Assembly: GCA_902363515.1 (NCBI GenBank)
Contig: CABJAN010000012.1
Span: forward strand, 1 to 64,000
Length of the DNA: 64,000 nt
From: Bacillota bacterium
GTDB lineage: Bacteria > Bacillota > Clostridia > Lachnospirales > Lachnospiraceae
Direction: 5' to 3'
The notes under the pieces were generated by a model. The model did no database searches, was not told the origin of the DNA, and worked only from the letters and a program-made list of their open reading frames with translations. Numbering within the stretch: position 1 is the stretch's first letter; each line of letters starts with the position of its first letter. Shown here piece by piece: positions 59,797-64,000 of the stretch. The position numbers were made by a program, and so were the translations under genes.

Positions 59797-60696
59797 ATGA
59801 TTGAGATATTAGATGGAATACATGAAACCATTAATTATGGAGATTCTCTGGGATTTAGATTGTATCATAATATAGAATATGAAGATTATCCGGAACACTG
59901 GCATGCAGGTATTGAAATAATTATGCCTATCCGGGAGGGGTACAGGGTGATTTCAGGAAATGATGTGTATGATTTGGGTGAGGGAGACATTATCATTTTG
60001 AATACCAGTGTACTTCATTCTTTGAAAGCGCCGCCCACAGGAGAGCGGGTTATTTTGCAGTTTAGTATTTCCTTACTACATTCATTAAAGGAAATGGAAA
60101 CACTGCTAACTTTGTTACCGCCAATCACCTGTCTTAGAAAAGCGGAGGAAGATAGTGGAATTTATGTTTATGTGAAGGAACGGATGGATCGGATCATTGA
60201 GGAATATAAGGAAAAGCAACCTTTTTGTGAGGCAATGATTTATGCAGATTTAATTAATGTGTTTGCAGCCCTTGGACGTAGAGCTACAGAGGGAATGTAT
60301 GACAGAACCAAAGGGCAAGAGGGAAACACCACCGTGAAACAAAAGGAATATATGGAAACCGTATTAAATGCCTGCAGTTATATTAATCACCATTATCAGG
60401 AAAATATTACACTAGAGCAGGTAGCATCTATCAGTGGTTTTTCCAAATTCCATTTTACCAGAATTTTTAAACAATGTATGGACATGACATTTTATGAATA
60501 TCTGAATGAGAAGCGGATTACGAAAGCAGAGGAGCTTTTGTACACCACAGTGCTGAGTATTACGGATATTGCTATGAATTCGGGATTTTCATCCATTAGT
60601 GCATTTAACAGAACTTTTAAATCTATCAAAGGGTGTTCGCCTAGTGAATACAGAAATAAACTTTATATTTGCCCAAAGGATACAGGAGAAGGGTGA
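59797..60696 (+). CDS. AraC-family transcriptional regulator
   Basis: A 299-residue one-component regulator. The N-terminal cupin-type sensing domain (about 15-100) contains YPEHWHAGIEIIMPI and DLGEGDIIILNTSVLHS, and the C-terminal double helix-turn-helix (about 195-292) contains ITLEQVASISGFSKFHFTRIF and DIAMNSGFSSISAFNRTFK. It precedes the esterase and GH2 genes, which it probably activates in response to a sugar. A terminator follows it. Confidence 0.9.
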   Translation: MIEILDGIHETINYGDSLGFRLYHNIEYEDYPEHWHAGIEIIMPIREGYRVISGNDVYDLGEGDIIILNTSVLHSLKAPPTGERVILQFSISLLHSLKEMETLLTLLPPITCLRKAEEDSGIYVYVKERMDRIIEEYKEKQPFCEAMIYADLINVFAALGRRATEGMYDRTKGQEGNTTVKQKEYMETVLNACSYINHHYQENITLEQVASISGFSKFHFTRIFKQCMDMTFYEYLNEKRITKAEELLYTTVLSITDIAMNSGFSSISAFNRTFKSIKGCSPSEYRNKLYICPKDTGEG

Positions 60697-60718
60697 AATT
60701 GTAGAATGAAATCAGAAT

Positions 60719-60758
60719 CAGAGCACGGTCTGGAGGCAGACCGCTCTGGTTCTTTTTT
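60719..60758 (+). terminator. Terminator of the AraC gene
   Basis: CAGAGC-A-CGGTCTG and CAGACCGCTCTG form a stem of about 12 bp with one bulge and a GAGG loop, followed by GTTCTTTTTT. Confidence 0.9.
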
Positions 60759-60832
60759 GTGCTGAAAACATCGCAACAAATGCAAGGAAGAAGGCAAGAT
60801 TTAAGAAGTGAAAATAAGGAGGAAAGGATAAG

Positions 60833-60856
60833 ATGACTACAGTGGGTATTTTATAA
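60833..60856 (+). other. Seven-codon ORF with a strong ribosome site
   Basis: AAGGAGG (60816-60822) lies at good distance before ATG 60833, but the frame closes after seven codons (MTTVGIL). It is 42 bp upstream of the esterase gene. It may be a leader peptide or the remnant of a lost gene. Confidence 0.3.
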
Positions 60857-60897
60857 GAAAAAAGAAAAACAGGCGAAAGGATGGGGGATAGGAAAAC

Positions 60898-62778
60898 ATG
60901 AAACTGCCAAAATTATTTCAGGATGGTTGCGTGTTGCAGCAGGGAGAAGGAACCAAAATATGGGGATTTGGAGAACCTGGGATGCAGGTAAGTGTTTGTA
61001 TTCAGGAACAGCAGATTTTTGGGAAAATCAGTCACAGTGGACGATTTGAGCTGGAACTTCCAAGACTGCTTCCAGGAGGACCATATGCGCTGACGATTCA
61101 GGAAGAAACAAAGGGAAACGCTCAAGTTTATCAGGTATTTGTAGGAGATGTGTTTGTGTGTGCAGGACAGTCAAATATGGAGTTGCCTATGCGTCGGGTA
61201 GCTGTGCGTTATCCGGAGGAATTTGAAAATGGAGGTTGTGAGGGGGTTCATATCTATAAGGTCATGGAGAATCCGGAATTTCAGCAGACCCTGCAGGAGC
61301 ATAGAGAGGCAGCCTGGCATACCTGTGGGAAGGAATATTTGGAAGAAGCTTCTGCTATGTCTTATTTTCTGGGGAAATATTTATATGAAAAAAGGAGAGT
61401 TCCTATTGGAATTTTGAATTTAAGTCTTGGAGGAACACCGGCAGAAGCATGGATAAGTAGAGAAGGTTTGAAGGATTATCCGGAACTTTTGGAAACTGCC
61501 ATAAAGTATGAAGATGAAGAATTACGTACAAAGATTGTAGAGAAGTATGAGAAAGATATCTGGGAGTGGCATAAAAATTTAGAGATACAAGAAGCAAGTA
61601 CAACAGCAGGGAAACAAGGCGTTATCCAGATCCCAGGATGCTTAAAAGAGCAGGGATTACCTGGATTTTGCGGGGTGATATGTCTTTCCAGAACCTTTCA
61701 GATGCCAGAAGGTGCAGAGGAGGAGACTGGACTTTTGCGTTTTGGGACATTGGTAGATAGTGACAAGGTGTTTATTAATGGAGTATTGGTAGGAGAAACT
61801 GGTTATCGCTATCCGCCAAGACGTTATCCGATTCCAAAAGGCGTGTTAAAAACAGGAGAAAATCACATTGCTATTCGCCTGGTGTGTCAGGAAGGAGATG
61901 GAAGAATAACCTCTGGAAAAAATCATGACTTAGTATTGGAACAGGGGAAGAAAATTCTGTTAGATGGTCAGTGGAAATATGAGATAAAAGCAACATCAGA
62001 TCCAGCTCCAATACAGGAGTTTCTAAATCGCAAGCCCGCATGTTTGTTTCAGGGAATGGTAGCTCCATGTATCCCATATTCCGTGAAAGGTGTGGTTTGG
62101 TATCAAGGGGAATCCAATGACAGACATCCGGAGCAGTATGAAAGCCTGTTACAGTCTTTAATCTTGGACTGGAGAAAACACTGGAAGCAGAAGAGCCTGC
62201 CCTTTGTCATTGTACAGTTGCCCAATTGTGGGATTGATATTGCTCCGGGAGAAGCCTGGCCTCTTATTCGGAGAGCCCAGAGCAAAGCAGTTCGGTTACC
62301 GGATGTAGCAGTGACTGTAAATCTGGATATTGGAGAAGATAATGATTTACATCCTTTAAATAAAAAAGAAGCAGCGAGAAGAGCTGGGCTTGCCCTGGAA
62401 TATTTAGTATATGGGAAAAAGATATCCTACCAGGGACCGAAAGTGAAAACTGCATTTTGGGATGAAGAGTCAAGAAAACTGGTGCTGAAATTTGTTACAG
62501 GAGACGGTGGAGAGTTGAAGGTACTGGAAGGAGAAACACCTGCAGGATTTGAAGTAGATACTGGTGCTGGGGTTTTCCAAAAGGCGGAAGCGTGCATAGA
62601 GAAAGACAAGGTCTTTTTGGATTGTGGAGAAAGACAAGAAATTAGACGTGTTCGATATGCTTGGAGTTGTACACCAGGCAGAAAACTTTTGTGTAATCAG
62701 GCAGGACTTTTGGCCGAGCCTTTTGAACTGGAAATTTCAGGGGAAACGAGGAGGAGAAAGTATGAAAACGTTATTTAA
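60898..62778 (+). CDS. Sialate O-acetylesterase-type SGNH hydrolase
   Basis: A 626-residue esterase. Nucleophile S92 is in VCAGQSNMELPM, the oxyanion block is GVVWYQGESND, and the Asp-His pair is D483/H485 (NDLHPLNKKEAARR). A jelly-roll insert (about 230-360) lies between the halves, as in the SIAE/AxeA-type carbohydrate esterases. It would remove O-acetyl groups from sialic acids or from hemicellulose/mucin glycans. No signal peptide is seen, so it is probably cytoplasmic. It overlaps the GH2 gene by 17 bp, so the two act together. Confidence 0.88.
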   Translation: MKLPKLFQDGCVLQQGEGTKIWGFGEPGMQVSVCIQEQQIFGKISHSGRFELELPRLLPGGPYALTIQEETKGNAQVYQVFVGDVFVCAGQSNMELPMRRVAVRYPEEFENGGCEGVHIYKVMENPEFQQTLQEHREAAWHTCGKEYLEEASAMSYFLGKYLYEKRRVPIGILNLSLGGTPAEAWISREGLKDYPELLETAIKYEDEELRTKIVEKYEKDIWEWHKNLEIQEASTTAGKQGVIQIPGCLKEQGLPGFCGVICLSRTFQMPEGAEEETGLLRFGTLVDSDKVFINGVLVGETGYRYPPRRYPIPKGVLKTGENHIAIRLVCQEGDGRITSGKNHDLVLEQGKKILLDGQWKYEIKATSDPAPIQEFLNRKPACLFQGMVAPCIPYSVKGVVWYQGESNDRHPEQYESLLQSLILDWRKHWKQKSLPFVIVQLPNCGIDIAPGEAWPLIRRAQSKAVRLPDVAVTVNLDIGEDNDLHPLNKKEAARRAGLALEYLVYGKKISYQGPKVKTAFWDEESRKLVLKFVTGDGGELKVLEGETPAGFEVDTGAGVFQKAEACIEKDKVFLDCGERQEIRRVRYAWSCTPGRKLLCNQAGLLAEPFELEISGETRRRKYENVI

Positions 62779-64000
62779 TGACGGATGGGAATTTACAAAA
62801 CAGCCGTTACATACTACTTATGAGGCAATCATGGAGAAACAGAAAGAGTTTGAACCAGTGGGGCTGCCCCATGATTGGCTTATATATCAGACTGGAAATT
62901 TGTATGAAGACAGTACAGGATGGTATCGAAAGAGGTTTGTCTGGAGTAAGCAAGAGAAGGAACTTGTGTTTTTAAGGTTTGACGGTATTTACATGGATAG
63001 CAAAGTTTATGTAAATGGAAAAAAGGTAAGGGAATGGAAGTATGGGTATTCTGCTTTTGAGACAGAAATCACAGAAAATCTTGTAAACGGTGAAAATGAA
63101 ATTTTGGTATCAGCAGATTTTCAAGCTCCAAACAGCAGATGGTATTCCGGAGCTGGAATTTATCGTAATGTATGGATTCGTAGAACACCTGTGGAGCATT
63201 TTGTTGCAGATGGAATTTATTTTTCAGCAAAAAAAGAGACAACAGAAGAATGGAGCATTTCAATTCATACGGAAGTAGAAGGACAAGATCTCTATGTGGA
63301 ATACGCTTTGCGAGAAAAAGGAAGTGAAATCTGGGAACCGTTAACTGGGAACAGAGAGCCATTAGAAACAGGAGAATATTTCAAAAGCAGTATTAATAAT
63401 CCTAAAATATGGGATGTAGAACATCCATTTTGCTATGAATTAGCAGTTACTTTGAAGAAAGACCAAGAAATTTTGCAAAGGGAAGTTCAAACAGTTGGAT
63501 TTCGAACTCTGGACTTTTCTCCGGAAACAGGTTTTTCTTTAAATGGAAGGAAACTGAAGTTAAACGGTGTTTGCGAGCATCATGATTTAGGGTGTCTGGG
63601 AGCTGCTTATCATAGCCAGGCAATGAGACGAAAACTGGAAATTTTGAAAAAAATGGGGGTTAATGCCATCCGAACCGCCCATAATATGCCTGCTCAGGAT
63701 CTCATGGAACTTACAGATGAGATGGGTATTTTAGTAGTATCCGAGGCCTTTGACTGCTGGGAATCACCTAAGAATCCCTATGATTATGCAAGATTTTTCC
63801 CTCAGTGGTATCAAAAAGATGTAGAGAGCTGGATTCGTAGAGACAGAAATCATCCAAGCCTGATTATGTGGAGCATTGGAAATGAGATTTATGATACCCA
63901 TGTGAGCAGCACAAAAGGAAAAGAATGGATGGAAAAACTTATAGCAGAAGTACGTAGATATGATTCTTTGAAAAATGCTGCGGTTACTTTGGGATCCAAT
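62762..64000 (+). CDS. GH2 beta-galactosidase-like glycosidase (cut by window end)
   Basis: The frame is open from ATG 62762 to the window edge (413 codons, no stop), so the gene continues beyond. The jelly-roll start (FNDGWEFTK, LPHDWL, GWYRKRF), the SRWYSGAGIYRNVWI segment and the barrel motifs (NGVCEHHDLG, NAIRTAHNMPAQDLMEL) are typical of GH2. The acid/base is E375 in MWSIGNEIYDTH; the nucleophile lies outside the window. RBS AGGAGGAG is within the end of the esterase gene. Beta-galactosidase is the likely activity, with beta-glucuronidase or mannosidase possible. Confidence 0.9.
   Translation, partial: MKTLFNDGWEFTKQPLHTTYEAIMEKQKEFEPVGLPHDWLIYQTGNLYEDSTGWYRKRFVWSKQEKELVFLRFDGIYMDSKVYVNGKKVREWKYGYSAFETEITENLVNGENEILVSADFQAPNSRWYSGAGIYRNVWIRRTPVEHFVADGIYFSAKKETTEEWSISIHTEVEGQDLYVEYALREKGSEIWEPLTGNREPLETGEYFKSSINNPKIWDVEHPFCYELAVTLKKDQEILQREVQTVGFRTLDFSPETGFSLNGRKLKLNGVCEHHDLGCLGAAYHSQAMRRKLEILKKMGVNAIRTAHNMPAQDLMELTDEMGILVVSEAFDCWESPKNPYDYARFFPQWYQKDVESWIRRDRNHPSLIMWSIGNEIYDTHVSSTKGKEWMEKLIAEVRRYDSLKNAAVTLGSN

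Noticed and set aside
1..64000. CRISPR arrays, prophage, integrative element, rRNA genes
   Set aside because: No regularly spaced short repeats, no phage structural or integrase genes and no rRNA-like sequence were seen on reading through the window.

Overview
The window looks like the chromosome of an anaerobic, spore-forming, low-to-mid GC Firmicute of the Lachnospiraceae, probably Blautia-like. The evidence is strong purine-rich ribosome sites, a Bacillus-type sporulation cluster (yabP, yabQ, divIC, spoIIE), a compact archaeal-type ProS, YesN/YesM two-component systems beside sugar ABC transporters, and many GH13/GH65/GH30/GH2 glycan genes. This is inferred from gene content; no database search was possible.

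Layout. 1-960: a promoter-bearing leader region, two small ORFs and an array of tandem RNA hairpins. 961-9859: cell-envelope and housekeeping genes (GH18 protein, DivIVA-like protein, cwlD, Sua5-type tsaC, rpiB, upp, dCMP deaminase, proS, cca). 9937-20095: sporulation and division block (CotS-family gene, pgcA, hup, rqcP, yabP, yabQ, divIC, spoIIE, tilS, hpt, ftsH), in nearly the B. subtilis order, with candidate sigma-E and Spo0A-type promoters. 20422-33420: alpha-glucan/disaccharide locus (GH13, lipoprotein plus two permeases, PIG-L deacetylase, GH65 phosphorylase, HAD phosphatase, YesN/YesM). 33445-36249: XRE regulator, tRNA-Leu and tRNA-Tyr, TetR regulator divergent from a DegV protein. 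36347-44605: GH30 enzyme, a second YesN/YesM pair and a second ABC sugar importer. 44665-47842: two near-identical Rpn nuclease units flanking a riboswitch-controlled YccF operon. 47940-51200: MoxR/DUF58/membrane operon. 51243-58117 (minus): paired ABC exporters, GHKL kinase plus LytTR regulator, ABC-class ATPase. 58205-64000: tRNA-Arg, DUF975, DivIVA-like and AraC proteins, sialate O-acetylesterase and a GH2 beta-galactosidase cut by the window edge.

The most notable observations are these. (1) Two paralogous Rpn genes each carry an ideally spaced internal ribosome site that would separately produce the last 67 residues, matching the gene-within-gene RpnL/RpnS toxin-antitoxin design; the copies diverge mainly in a four-residue repeat tract. 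(2) An unrecognised structured element occurs at 22559-22678 and 29943-30046; its internal hairpin is conserved in sequence while its long outer stem changes sequence yet stays paired. (3) A yybP-ykoY (manganese) type riboswitch precedes a YccF operon. (4) A three-way-junction structure lies right after pgcA, and a string of hairpins lies between two identical extended -10 promoters near the left end. (5) The spoIIE promoter keeps the unusual 21-bp spacer known from Bacillus, although the SpoIIE protein has lost its multi-pass membrane domain.
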